Positions 24,276 to 34,000 of a stretch of 64,000 nucleotides of DNA are shown in pieces. The position numbers were made by a program, and so were the translations under genes. Numbering within the stretch: the first letter of the stretch is position 1; the number at the start of each line of letters is the position of its first letter. The notes below the pieces were generated by a model. The model saw only the letters and a program-made list of their open reading frames with translations, searched no databases and was not told the DNA's origin. Origin of the DNA: Shimia sp022448905 (GTDB taxonomy: Bacteria; Pseudomonadota; Alphaproteobacteria; Rhodobacterales; Rhodobacteraceae); assembly GCF_047126315.1 (NCBI RefSeq), contig NZ_CP138953.1:3224001-3288000 (forward strand). The letters are read 5' to 3'.

Positions 24276-25078
24276 GCTGTATCGACACCATTCAGAACTA
24301 CGCCTTCCGCTCTCTGGGCTATGGCGAGCGCATGTTGCCGCGCACGGACTTCACCCTGTGTGAGCACTTCACCCTGATTGGCTCCGGCCTGATCTGGAAC
24401 GTCTACTATGGCGTGCTCGCCGTGCTGACCGGCTTCTTCTTTGCCAATCTTCTGGCGGTGGCCAAAAACTCCAACAACTACTGGGCCCGCAAACCGGCAG
24501 AGTGGTTCATCTTCCTCTTCCGGGGCAGCCCGCTGTTTATCCAGTTCTTCTTTGGCTACTTCCTGTTCCTCTCGCTCAAAGGCGTCTCGCCGATCTTCAA
24601 CCCGCTGTCTTCGGCGGCACTGGGCGCGTTGATTGTGCTGTTCCTGAACACCTCAGCCTACTCGGCAGAGATTTTCTATGGCGCTCTGCGGTCCATCCCG
24701 AAAGGCGACATCGAAGCCGCGGACGCCTATGGCATCACCGGCTGGTTCCGCTTCCGCCGCATCATGTTCCCAACCATGATGCGCCTGGCGTGGCCGGCCT
24801 ACACCAACGAAGCCATCTTCCTGTTCCACGCCACCACGCTGGTGTTCTTCTCCGGCTTCCCGGCCTGGCGGCAACAGGGCGACGCGCTCTACTATGCAAA
24901 CTACTTTGCGGACAAAACCTACAACCCGTTTGTGCCCTATCCGATCCTGGCGATGTATTTCATCATGCTCACACTGGTGATCATCTGGATCTTCGGCCTG
25001 GTCAACAAACGCCTGAACAAACACCTGCCTCAGGCGTCTGTGAAAAAGCTGCGGGTACGACCAAATCTGATCCGCTAA
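24272..25078 (+). CDS. ABC transporter permease 2 (HisM type)
   Basis: 268-residue inner-membrane permease with an EAA loop (IEAADAYGITGWFRFRRIMFP) that docks to the ATPase. It begins within the stop codon of permease 1, so the two are translationally coupled and presumably form the heterodimeric channel. The C-terminal tail is basic (LRVRPNLIR). It is the last gene of the import operon and is followed by a strong terminator. Confidence 0.95.
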   Translation: MSCIDTIQNYAFRSLGYGERMLPRTDFTLCEHFTLIGSGLIWNVYYGVLAVLTGFFFANLLAVAKNSNNYWARKPAEWFIFLFRGSPLFIQFFFGYFLFLSLKGVSPIFNPLSSAALGALIVLFLNTSAYSAEIFYGALRSIPKGDIEAADAYGITGWFRFRRIMFPTMMRLAWPAYTNEAIFLFHATTLVFFSGFPAWRQQGDALYYANYFADKTYNPFVPYPILAMYFIMLTLVIIWIFGLVNKRLNKHLPQASVKKLRVRPNLIR

Positions 25079-25106
25079 TCGAGGTCAGACCACCTGAAAA
25101 TCTGCA

Positions 25107-25135
25107 AAACACCCGCCAAAACTTGGCGGGTGTTT
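25107..25135 (+). terminator. rho-independent terminator of ABC transporter operon
   Basis: Perfect 13-bp stem AAACACCCGCCAA/TTGGCGGGTGTTT with a 3-base loop, 29 bases after the stop. Confidence 0.93.
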
Positions 25136-25242
25136 CTGCATTTACGCCACCTCCGCAATACAGTCGCGATACAGACGCAATACCGACGTGGAAAATGGCT
25201 GCTAAAAATTCTTCTGGACAATTCATCCCGCGCCCCCGATAT

Positions 25243-25252
25243 TTTGATCAAA
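25243..25252. promoter_or_regulatory. putative operator TTTGATCAAA upstream of first PuuA-like gene
   Basis: Perfect 10-base palindrome 18 bases before the ATG. The same core, extended to 14 bases, precedes the PuuD-like gene at 26623. The binding regulator is not in the window. Confidence 0.5.
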
Positions 25253-25270
25253 TTATCGAAATGGTGACCC

Positions 25271-26587
25271 ATGGACCCGGCACAAAGCGCAACCTTCCGG
25301 ATTGGCGCAGTAGATCTCAACGGCCAATTGCGCGGCAAACGACTGCCGTCTGAACATCTCGCAAAACTCGACAAAGGCGGCGCGCGTCTGCCCCTCTCCG
25401 CCCTCAATCTGGACATCTGGGGCTGTGACATCGAGAACAGCCCGCTGGTCTTTGAAAGCGGCGACGCCGATGGCGTGCTCACCCCGTCCCCCCGCGGCGC
25501 CGTACCGATGCCATGGCTCAAGACACCATCCCAATTGGTCCTTATGGGCATGACCAACGAAGACGGCAGCCCCTTCATGGGCGACCCGATTCAGGCTCTG
25601 GCCACCGTATTGGAACGCTACGCCGCCCGCGGCTGGACCGTGGTGGCCGCCACCGAAATGGAATTCACGCTGGTGGACGACAGCGGCGCGCATCTTGTAC
25701 CGCCAAAGCACCCCCGCAATGGCCGCCAACTCGACGCATCTGAGATCCTCAGCGTCTCGGAACTTGATGCTTTTGATGGCTTTTTCAGCGACATCTACGA
25801 TGGCGCTGCGGCCATGGGCATCCCTTTGCAAACCATGACCTGCGAAGGCGGCGTGGGGCAGTTTGAGGTCACCCTCAACCACCAAACCGCGATGAAAGCC
25901 GCCGACGATGCCTTGCTGATCAAGCAGTTGCTGCGTGAAACCGCCCGCAACCATGGCTTTGCCGCCACCTTCATGGCCAAACCTTACGGCGATGACGCCG
26001 GAAACGGCATGCACGTGCATTTTTCTGTTGTGGATGAGAACGACAAAAACGTCTTTGACGATGGCACCGCAGAAGGCTCCGACCTGCTGAAGTCCGCTGT
26101 AGCAGGCTGCCTAGAGGCCATGCGCGCCTCGACCCTGATCTTTGCGCCACACGGGCCGTCTTATGACCGCTTTGCACCCGGCGCCCACGCCCCCACAACC
26201 GTGTGCTGGGGCTACGAAAACCGCACCGCTGCAATCCGCATTCCCGGTGGCCCCAACGCCGCCCGCCGCATCGAACATCGGGTCTCCGGGGGGGATGTGA
26301 ACCCCTACCTGATGCTCGCCGCCATCCTTGGCGCCGCCATCGAAGGCATCGCGGAAGGTTTGCAGCCCCCAAACCCAACCAGCGGCAACGCCTATGCGCA
26401 GGACCTGCCGCAACTGGCCCAAAGCTGGGACGACGCCATTGCGCTGTTTGAAAGTGACGCCTTTATCGCGCGCTGCCTGCCAAAGCAGCTGATCGACAAT
26501 CTGGTGATGACCAAACGCCAAGAGGCGCGAAAACTCGCCGAGATCGACGCAGCGGTCCGCTGGAAAACCTATCTGGAGCGTGTATGA
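25271..26587 (+). CDS. PuuA-like gamma-glutamylpolyamine synthetase (glutamine synthetase family), copy 1
   Basis: 438 residues with the glutamine synthetase fold: N-terminal beta-grasp (RIGAVDLNGQLRGKRLPSE), then the catalytic barrel with metal ligands in VVAATEMEFTL and CEGGVGQFEVT, and NGMHVHFSVVD and ENRTAAIRIPGG for ATP and glutamate. It lacks the adenylylation tyrosine loop of GlnA and is closer to PuuA/GlnA3-type ligases that attach glutamate to an amine. The first gene of the puu-like cluster, it has its own upstream palindrome and is 59 bases before the amidase gene, which has a second copy of that palindrome. Confidence 0.9.
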   Translation: MDPAQSATFRIGAVDLNGQLRGKRLPSEHLAKLDKGGARLPLSALNLDIWGCDIENSPLVFESGDADGVLTPSPRGAVPMPWLKTPSQLVLMGMTNEDGSPFMGDPIQALATVLERYAARGWTVVAATEMEFTLVDDSGAHLVPPKHPRNGRQLDASEILSVSELDAFDGFFSDIYDGAAAMGIPLQTMTCEGGVGQFEVTLNHQTAMKAADDALLIKQLLRETARNHGFAATFMAKPYGDDAGNGMHVHFSVVDENDKNVFDDGTAEGSDLLKSAVAGCLEAMRASTLIFAPHGPSYDRFAPGAHAPTTVCWGYENRTAAIRIPGGPNAARRIEHRVSGGDVNPYLMLAAILGAAIEGIAEGLQPPNPTSGNAYAQDLPQLAQSWDDAIALFESDAFIARCLPKQLIDNLVMTKRQEARKLAEIDAAVRWKTYLERV

Positions 26588-26622
26588 CACGCTTGCGCGA
26601 GCGCCTGTCTCCCGCTACCATA

Positions 26623-26636
26623 AATTTGATCAAATT
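26623..26636. promoter_or_regulatory. putative operator AATTTGATCAAATT upstream of PuuD-like gene
   Basis: Perfect 14-base palindrome ending 10 bases before the ATG at 26647. It shares the TTTGATCAAA core with the site at 25243, and both are followed by CTGGTGACAC/ATGGTGACCC before the start codon, so the two promoter ends are related. Confidence 0.55.
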
Positions 26637-26646
26637 CTGGTGACAC

Positions 26647-27330
26647 ATGAAAATCGGCATCCTTCTGACCGGCCACGCGCCTGAAGAGCTTGAACCGCAG
26701 TACGGCAACTACATCGAGATGTTTAAGTCCCTGCTTTCCGGGCAGAATTTTGAATTTGCTGGCTACAAAGTTGTGGACGGAGAATTCCCCGAAGCCGTCA
26801 CCGACGCCGACGGCTGGCTCATCACAGGCTCCAAACACGGCGTCTACGAAGACCACCCTTGGATCCCCCCTCTGGAGGATCTGATCCGGGAAGCCGTCAC
26901 ACAAAACATCCCAATTGTCGGCGTGTGCTTTGGCCATCAGATCATCGCCCAAGCCCTTGGTGGCAAAGTGGAAAAATTCGACGGCGGCTGGGCTGTGGGC
27001 CATCAAACCTACGACTTCGCCGGTACAGAACTGTCGATGAACGCCTGGCACCAGGACCAGGTCACCGAACTCCCTCCCGGCGCCGTGACCATCGCCTCCA
27101 ACGATTTCTGCAAGAACGCAGCCATTCTCTATGGAGACCGCGCCCTCACCGTGCAGGCCCACCCTGAATTCTCCGCCGACTTTGTCGACGGCCTGATCAA
27201 CACCCGCGGCCGCGGCGTGGTGCCAGACGACATCCTCGACGCCGCCATCGACGACCTTGATGAGCCGACCAACAGTCAAACCATTGCAGATCAATTTGCA
27301 GACTTCTTCCGACAGGAGCGCCCCCGATGA
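26647..27330 (+). CDS. class I glutamine amidotransferase-like protein, PuuD-like role
   Basis: 227 residues, GATase1 fold. The nucleophile is C94 in GVCFGHQII, and the catalytic His/Glu pair lies in VQAHPEFS. It is a stand-alone amidotransferase with no synthetase domain. Between two PuuA-like ligases it most likely hydrolyses a gamma-glutamyl amide to release glutamate, the job of PuuD, although it belongs to the other GATase1 subgroup (GuaA-like length) rather than the peptidase C26 family. It overlaps the next gene by four bases. Confidence 0.85.
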   Translation: MKIGILLTGHAPEELEPQYGNYIEMFKSLLSGQNFEFAGYKVVDGEFPEAVTDADGWLITGSKHGVYEDHPWIPPLEDLIREAVTQNIPIVGVCFGHQIIAQALGGKVEKFDGGWAVGHQTYDFAGTELSMNAWHQDQVTELPPGAVTIASNDFCKNAAILYGDRALTVQAHPEFSADFVDGLINTRGRGVVPDDILDAAIDDLDEPTNSQTIADQFADFFRQERPR

Positions 27331-28697
27331 ACGCCCCCAAATCCGACTGGCTTTCCAAAACCCCAGACGCCGCCCGCGCCTATTTGGAGGGCCACCGTCT
27401 CGACGAAGTTGAATGCATCATCTCCGACCTTCCGGGGATTGCCCGCGGCAAAGCCGTACCGGCCACCAAATTTGCCCGCCAAGAGTATTTCCACCTCCCA
27501 GATTCCATTTTCTACCAGACGCTTACCGGCGGTTGGGGTGAAGCCGCCGGAGACGAAGGCTTTATCGAAAAAGACATGATCCTGCGCCCGGATTGGTCCA
27601 CCGCCACCGCCGCGCCTTGGACCGCCGATTGGACGCTGCAAGTGATCCACGACGCCTATAATTTGGATGGAACCCCGGTCGAATTCTCCCCGCGCAACGT
27701 GCTCAAACGCGTGATCCAGCTTTACCGCGACAAAGGCTGGGAGCCCATCGTGGCGCCGGAGATGGAATTCTTCCTTGTGGCCCGCAACACCGACCCGCGG
27801 CAGGAAATCAAACCGATGATGGGCCGCTCAGGCCGCCCTGCCGCCGCACGTCAGGCCTACTCCATGACCGCCGTGGACGAATTTGGCCCGGTGATCGACG
27901 ACATCTACGACTTTGCCGAAGCCCAAGGCTTTGAGATCGATGGCATCACACAGGAAGGCGGCGCTGGTCAGCTCGAAATCAACATGGTGCACGGCGATCC
28001 GCTTAAACTGGCGGACGAGGTCTTCTACTTCAAACGCTTGATCCGTGAAGCCGCGCTGCGCCACGATTGCTACGCCACCTTTATGGCCAAACCGATCGAA
28101 GACGAACCCGGATCGGCCATGCACATCCATCACTCGGTTGTGGATACGGAAACCGGCCAGAACATCTTCTCCGGTCCTCAGGGCGGAGAAACGGACGCGT
28201 TTTTCCACTTTATCGCTGGCCTGCAGAACCACCTGCCCGCCGCGATCGCCGTCATGGCGCCTTATGTGAACTCCTATCGCCGCTACGTGCGCGATCACGC
28301 CGCCCCAATCAATCTGGAATGGGCGCGAGACAACCGCACCACCGGCATCCGCATCCCGATTTCCTCGCCACAAGCCCGCCGCGTGGAAAACCGCATCGCC
28401 GGTATGGATTGCAACCCCTACTTAGGCATCGCGGCCTCGCTGGCCTGTGGCTACCTTGGCCTGCTAGAGCAAGAGCGCCCCGACAAGCAATTCAAGGGCG
28501 ACGCATACGACGGTGAAGAAGCCATTCCACGTATCCTGGGCGGCGCTTTGGATCTGTTTGACGAAGCCAAGGATCTACACGACATTCTGGGACCGGACTT
28601 TGCACGCGTGTACTCCATCGTGAAGCGTGCGGAGTACGAGGAATTCCTCGCCGTCATCTCCCCATGGGAGCGCGAGCACCTATTGCTGAACGTGTAA
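27327..28697 (+). CDS. PuuA-like gamma-glutamylpolyamine synthetase, copy 2
   Basis: 456-residue glutamine-synthetase-family ligase. The N-terminal VECIISDLPGIARGKAVPATKF beta-grasp is followed by IVAPEMEFFLV, QEGGAGQLEINM, SAMHIHHSVVD and ENRIAGMDCNPYLG, giving all catalytic blocks. It is longer than copy 1 and only distantly similar, so the two probably accept different amines or form different oligomers. It starts by ATGA overlap with the amidase gene, and the oxidase gene follows after a repeat element. Confidence 0.92.
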   Translation: MNAPKSDWLSKTPDAARAYLEGHRLDEVECIISDLPGIARGKAVPATKFARQEYFHLPDSIFYQTLTGGWGEAAGDEGFIEKDMILRPDWSTATAAPWTADWTLQVIHDAYNLDGTPVEFSPRNVLKRVIQLYRDKGWEPIVAPEMEFFLVARNTDPRQEIKPMMGRSGRPAAARQAYSMTAVDEFGPVIDDIYDFAEAQGFEIDGITQEGGAGQLEINMVHGDPLKLADEVFYFKRLIREAALRHDCYATFMAKPIEDEPGSAMHIHHSVVDTETGQNIFSGPQGGETDAFFHFIAGLQNHLPAAIAVMAPYVNSYRRYVRDHAAPINLEWARDNRTTGIRIPISSPQARRVENRIAGMDCNPYLGIAASLACGYLGLLEQERPDKQFKGDAYDGEEAIPRILGGALDLFDEAKDLHDILGPDFARVYSIVKRAEYEEFLAVISPWEREHLLLNV

Positions 28698-28703
28698 CAG
28701 CCA

Positions 28704-28765
28704 AGCGGTTGGCCAGCGGCCAACCCGCTGCCTCCGGCGGAGGTATTTTCAGAAAGAGAAAGCGA
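28704..28765 (+). repeat. dispersed intergenic repeat, plus orientation, with two hairpins
   Basis: GGTTGGCC-AGC-GGCCAACC and CCTCC-GGC-GGAGG hairpins are followed by GTATTTTCAGAAAGAGAAAG. It matches the layout and AAAGAGAAAG tail of the copy at 2277-2321 and lies between the second ligase and the oxidase. Confidence 0.6.
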
Positions 28766-28773
28766 GGGGCACG

Positions 28774-30078
28774 ATGAACCTGCTCGATGCCAATGACCGC
28801 ACAGGTCACTATCCTGACAGCTGGTATACGGCGACGGCCAAGCCGCTGCCCCCTTTTGCCCCAGTGGAAGGCGCGCGCACAGCAGATGTCTGCGTGATTG
28901 GTGGCGGCTTTACCGGTCTCTCCACGGCCTTGCATCTGGCCGAACGCGGCTTTGACGTGGTCCTACTGGAAGCCCACCGCGTGGGGTTTGGCGCTTCCGG
29001 GCGCAATGGCGGGCAGCTCGGCTCCGGCCAACGCATGGAACAGGACGGGCTGGAAAAACTGGTTGGACAGGACGATGCCACCAAGCTCTGGCAGCTGGCA
29101 GAAGACTCCAAAGAGCTCGTCAAAGGTCTGATCTCCAAACATAATATCAACTGCCACTACAAACCCGGCATCGCCCACGCCTGTTTTTCCGCGAAAGAGG
29201 TACGCGAAGAACACGAGTATGCCGAGCACCTGCAAACCCGCTATAGCTATGACCAGATCGAACCTCTGGACCGCGACGCGCTGCAATCGATCTGCCCTTC
29301 GCCCAAATATGTCGGCGGCTCACTGGATCTGGGTGCGGGTCACTTGCACCCGCTGGCCTTCGCCTTTGGCCTCGCCCAAGCAGCCTCGGACGCAGGCGCA
29401 ACCATCCATGAAACCTCCCGCGTGACCAAAATTGACCACGGCAGCAAAGTCACCGTCACCACGGACAAAGGCACCGTAACGGCCGATCACCTCGTGCTGG
29501 CCTGCAATGGCTACCTCGGCGATCTGGAGCCCAAAGTCGCCAGCCGCGTCATGCCGATCAACAACTTCATCGCCGCCACCGAACCTTTGGGCGCGGATGT
29601 CGCCAAGGTTCTGGCGCGTGATGTGGCTGTGGCGGACACCAAGTTTGTCATCAACTACTTCCGCCTCAGCCACGACAATCGCCTGCTGTTTGGCGGTGGC
29701 GAAAGCTATGGCTACACCTTCCCCACCGACATTGCGGCCACCGTGCGCAAACCCATGGTTGAGATCTTCCCGCACCTCAAAGACATCGGCATCGACTACG
29801 CCTGGGGCGGAACCCTCGCGATCACCATGAAGCGCATGCCCTATCTGCGCCGCCTGGCCCCCAATGTGATTTCCGCCTCCGGCTATTCCGGCCACGGCGT
29901 TGGCACCGCCACCCACGCAGGGCATTTGATTGCCATGGCGCTTGGCGGCGAAGCTGAGGGCTTTGACACCATGGCCCGCGTGCCCGCGACACCATTCCCC
30001 GGTGGCGCCAGAATGCGCAGTCCTCTACTGGCGTTGGCGATGACTTGGTACGCCCTGCGCGACCGGCTTGGCGTCTGA
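28774..30078 (+). CDS. puuB: PuuB-like FAD-dependent gamma-glutamylamine oxidoreductase
   Basis: 434 residues of the DAO family. The N-terminal dinucleotide fold is CVIGGGFTGLSTALHLAERG with the acidic strand end LLEAHRVGFGASGRNGGQ, a match to PuuB proteins. SASGYSGHGVGTATHAG closes the FAD site. It is predicted to oxidise a gamma-glutamyl-polyamine to the aldehyde. No PuuC aldehyde dehydrogenase is nearby, so that step must be encoded elsewhere. GAGGGG precedes the start ATG. Confidence 0.92.
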   Translation: MNLLDANDRTGHYPDSWYTATAKPLPPFAPVEGARTADVCVIGGGFTGLSTALHLAERGFDVVLLEAHRVGFGASGRNGGQLGSGQRMEQDGLEKLVGQDDATKLWQLAEDSKELVKGLISKHNINCHYKPGIAHACFSAKEVREEHEYAEHLQTRYSYDQIEPLDRDALQSICPSPKYVGGSLDLGAGHLHPLAFAFGLAQAASDAGATIHETSRVTKIDHGSKVTVTTDKGTVTADHLVLACNGYLGDLEPKVASRVMPINNFIAATEPLGADVAKVLARDVAVADTKFVINYFRLSHDNRLLFGGGESYGYTFPTDIAATVRKPMVEIFPHLKDIGIDYAWGGTLAITMKRMPYLRRLAPNVISASGYSGHGVGTATHAGHLIAMALGGEAEGFDTMARVPATPFPGGARMRSPLLALAMTWYALRDRLGV

Positions 30079-30192
30079 TCCCACCGCGACATTTATTCAT
30101 CGAAGTTTCACACCCGCAGCTGTGTTTACCCTTCCTTGTCACGGCACATTGTTTTATGTTTTCGAAATCCCAACTTAAGAAAGTTGAAAACT

Positions 30193-31410
30193 ATGAAATT
30201 GCCACCCAATGTGTATGACGCCGAACCAATTCCGGCGTCCGCCCGTGAGGAAATCGAGCGCCTCCTGCAAACCGGCGACCTGTTCCGCTACACCGCTGCT
30301 GAAAACGCACCTGTTGCCCTGCTGGAAGCGGAATTCGCCGCTATGTTGGGCAGCAAATACGCGCTGGCTGTATCCTCCTGCTCCGCCGCGCTCTTTCTCT
30401 CGCTGAAAGCACTGGACCTGCCACGCGATGCGCGCGTGCTGCTGCCTGGCTTCACCTTCGCCGCTGTGCCCTCCTCCGTTGTGCACGCTGATCTGGTGCC
30501 GGTACTGTGTGAAGTCGGCACAAACTACCGCATTGATATCGCTGACTTTGAAGCGCGGCTGGATGATAACATCTCGGCCGTGATCATCAGCCACATGCGC
30601 GGCCACACCTCTGACATGGACGCCATCAAGGACCTCTGTGAAGCGCGCAACATCCCTGTGATCGAAGACGCCGCCCACAGCCTTGGCACCACATGGCATG
30701 GCCGCAACATCGGCACCATTGGCAAAGTGGGCTGCTTTTCTTTCCAATCCTACAAGCTGGTCAACTCCGGCGAAGGCGGCATCATGGTCTCAGATGACGC
30801 CGACCTGATCGCCCGCGCGGTGATTATGTCCGGTGCCTATGAGCACAACTGGAAAAAGCACAAAGCGCCTGAAGGCGACAACACCGGCGAACTGGAAACG
30901 GCCTTTGCCCGCTGGCAGAACCAACTGCCGCTCTACAACCTGCGTCTCTCCAACCTCGCCGCCGCCATCATTCGCCCTCAACTGGACGAAGTCCCCCGCC
31001 GCGTGCGCGATGGCCGCGCCAACCACGACTATGTCGCCGGATTGCTAAATGCCTCGCCTTGGTTGCAAGTGCCCGAAAAGCTGACACCGGAAGAGCGCGC
31101 GCCGGATTCCATTCAGTTCAACCTCGAAGGCATGGACAACACGCAGATCCTGGCCTTCCAGGAAGCCGCCAATGCGCGCGGCATCAAAGTGCAGGTCTTT
31201 GGCCAATCCATCGACAATGCCCGCGCCTTCTGGAACTGGCAGTTTGTGCCCGAAAAGCAAGAGCTTCCACAGACCCGCGCCATGCTGATGTCCGCCTGTG
31301 ACGTGCGCCTTCCTGCCCGCCTGAAACGCGACGAGCTTGACCTGATCGCAGGGGCGCTCACTGGGGCCGCCGAAGATGTGATGGGCGCGGTGCAGGCCTA
31401 CGGCACCTGA
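30193..31410 (+). CDS. DegT/DnrJ/EryC1/StrS-family PLP-dependent aminotransferase
   Basis: 405 residues from ATG 30193. It is a fold-type I aminotransferase with SSCSAALFLSLKAL (phosphate binding), IPVIEDAAHSLG (Asp to the pyridine nitrogen) and the PLP lysine in SFQSYKLVNSGEGG. Family members usually transaminate keto-sugars. No nucleotide-sugar genes are in the window, and the position after puuB suggests amine or amino-acid metabolism, but this is uncertain. The upstream in-frame ATG at 30136 lacks a ribosome-binding site. Confidence 0.9.
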   Translation: MKLPPNVYDAEPIPASAREEIERLLQTGDLFRYTAAENAPVALLEAEFAAMLGSKYALAVSSCSAALFLSLKALDLPRDARVLLPGFTFAAVPSSVVHADLVPVLCEVGTNYRIDIADFEARLDDNISAVIISHMRGHTSDMDAIKDLCEARNIPVIEDAAHSLGTTWHGRNIGTIGKVGCFSFQSYKLVNSGEGGIMVSDDADLIARAVIMSGAYEHNWKKHKAPEGDNTGELETAFARWQNQLPLYNLRLSNLAAAIIRPQLDEVPRRVRDGRANHDYVAGLLNASPWLQVPEKLTPEERAPDSIQFNLEGMDNTQILAFQEAANARGIKVQVFGQSIDNARAFWNWQFVPEKQELPQTRAMLMSACDVRLPARLKRDELDLIAGALTGAAEDVMGAVQAYGT

Positions 31411-31434
31411 CACACCACGACAATTTTACGGAGA

Positions 31435-31463
31435 AGCGGGTCCCTGTGGCCCGCTATTCTTTT
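31435..31463 (+). terminator. probable terminator after DegT-family gene
   Basis: AGCGGG-t-CC/GG-c-CCCGCT stem (one mismatch) and a T-rich end (ATTCTTTT). Confidence 0.75.
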
Positions 31464-31540
31464 GTCCGCACGCCCTGCCCCCTAGCTTTCCGCAATTGGC
31501 TTTCTATATGCTGGAAACCCTGTGAAAGCCGGAGCGCGCC

Positions 31541-32526
<986 letters not shown>

Positions 32527-32530
<4 letters not shown>

Positions 32531-32763
32531 CGGTCCTTGCCGCGCAATCGGTCCCATGTCTGCCGCAGCCATCGCAGGTCCAGCGACGCCACAGCCACAC
32601 CCAGCGGCAGCATCCAGAAGCCCAAGACAGGTAAGAACCCAAAAATCCCGAAGACAATCAGCAGGATACCAAGCAGCAAGCGAAACCCCGGCGGCACCCG
32701 CAAACGCACCCAGGCGCGAAACCGCTGCAGCTTGCCTTTAAGATCGCGCGGCGCGCGGCTCAC
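32527..32763 (-). CDS. small membrane protein with a PGxxxxLGxxL helix pair
   Basis: 78 residues, mostly one hydrophobic hairpin (PPGFRLLLGILLIVFGIFGFLPVLGFWMLPLGVAVASLD) flanked by basic segments, suggesting two membrane helices and a cytoplasmic tail. I choose GTG 32763 because GTGA overlaps the stop of the hydrolase gene; ATG 32790 would add 9 residues. Function unknown. It is the last gene of a minus-strand string. Confidence 0.7.
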
Positions 32764-33470
32764 CGTAACACCAGTGGCTGCTCCATCCACTTGCGCAACG
32801 CCTGCGTGGTCAGTTCCGGCTGCTCCAAAGTCGGCAAATGCCCCGCACCCGGAATGATCTCCAACTCGGCATAGGGGATCAGCTCCGCCATAAAGCTGTG
32901 TCGTTTCACTGGCGTCAGCCCGTCATGCTCGCCGCATAACACCAGCGCCGGACATTTACATCGACGCAAAGCGCCCTGTTGGTCCGGCCGCCGCTGCAAC
33001 GCCCGCGCTTGGCGCACCAGCGTCTCCGCCCCCAGGCTGCGGCCCATCGCCAGCACCCTGCCCAGCACCTCGTTGCGCTGTGGACCCGGTGCCAGGTACT
33101 CAGGCCGCATAAAACCTGCCAAAACCTCGTCCAGCCGCCCGGCCCGCGCCCCCACAATCATGGGCTCATAAGTGGCCGCCGTCGCAGGGGTTTCGGCCAA
33201 AGGATTCGTGTCCATAAAGGCAATCCGTATGATCCGCTCCGGGATCTTGCGCAGCAATTCCATCGCCACGATGCCGCCCATGCTCAGACCGGCCAGCGCA
33301 AACTTAGGCGGCAGATGCGGGATCAACGCCGAAGCAATCTCTCTGATCCGCTCCCCTTGCGTGATCGGCGCCACCGTCACCATGTGATCTTTCGACAAAT
33401 CCGCGACCTGATGCGCAAACAGCCGCGCATCACACATCATCCCAGGCAGCAGAACGATAGGTTCCTGCAT
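32760..33470 (-). CDS. alpha/beta-fold hydrolase
   Basis: 236 residues from ATG 33470 (TTG 33476 possible). The oxyanion region is VLLPGMMCDARLF, the nucleophile elbow GLSMGG, the acid in LVLCGEHDGLTP and the histidine in IIPGAGHLPTLEQP. It resembles MhpC/3-oxoadipate enol-lactonase-type esterases. The substrate is unknown. It is followed by the small membrane protein with a 4-base overlap and preceded by a VOC protein, 59 bases away. Confidence 0.9.
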   Translation of the reverse strand: MQEPIVLLPGMMCDARLFAHQVADLSKDHMVTVAPITQGERIREIASALIPHLPPKFALAGLSMGGIVAMELLRKIPERIIRIAFMDTNPLAETPATAATYEPMIVGARAGRLDEVLAGFMRPEYLAPGPQRNEVLGRVLAMGRSLGAETLVRQARALQRRPDQQGALRRCKCPALVLCGEHDGLTPVKRHSFMAELIPYAELEIIPGAGHLPTLEQPELTTQALRKWMEQPLVLR

Positions 33471-33529
33471 GCTCAACCCCTTATCTGGTCTTTTTGTTGT
33501 CCGTCACTGTGACAGAGCGGCCCTCTAGG

Positions 33530-34000
33530 TCAAGCCTCAGCGCCATATCCGCCCCAACGAAACGCGCCATCTTCGGCCAGTGGCGAAAACGGATTGAACG
33601 CGACTTCCCACACGTGGCCATCTGGATCGCAGAAATAGCCAATGTGCCCACCCCAGAAGATGTCACCTGCCGGCTTCAGAATGCGTCCACCTGCGGCAAC
33701 GGCCAGCTCCAAAAGTGGCGCAACCTCTTCTTTGGTGTGCACATTGTGTGACAGCGTCATGCCAGAAAACCCGCCGATGGCGTCTTCCGGAATGCCCAAA
33801 TCCTCCGCCAGCATTGCTTTGGAATAAAGTCCCAGGGTTTGGCCAATCAGGTTGTACGCCACCACCTCTTCCGGATCATCCGGCCCGGTGGCGCGTTGCC
33901 ATCCAAGCGCATCGTAAAACCGTGCAGAAGCTTGCACTTCCTTGACAGCCAGAGTGATCAAACTCACCCGTTGGCCCAGCTTTTGAACACTTAAACTCAT
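33530..34000 (-). CDS. VOC-superfamily (glyoxalase/bleomycin-resistance fold) protein
   Basis: 156 residues, two beta-alpha-beta-beta-beta modules (VSLITLAVKEVQASARFYDALGW and WGGHIGYFCDPDGHVWEVAFNP). The second module ends with the usual GHxWEVA metal glutamate. It starts at ATG 34000 in a TGATG overlap with the upstream hydrolase. It is a dioxygenase, lyase or binding protein of unknown substrate. Confidence 0.88.
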   Translation of the reverse strand: MSLSVQKLGQRVSLITLAVKEVQASARFYDALGWQRATGPDDPEEVVAYNLIGQTLGLYSKAMLAEDLGIPEDAIGGFSGMTLSHNVHTKEEVAPLLELAVAAGGRILKPAGDIFWGGHIGYFCDPDGHVWEVAFNPFSPLAEDGAFRWGGYGAEA

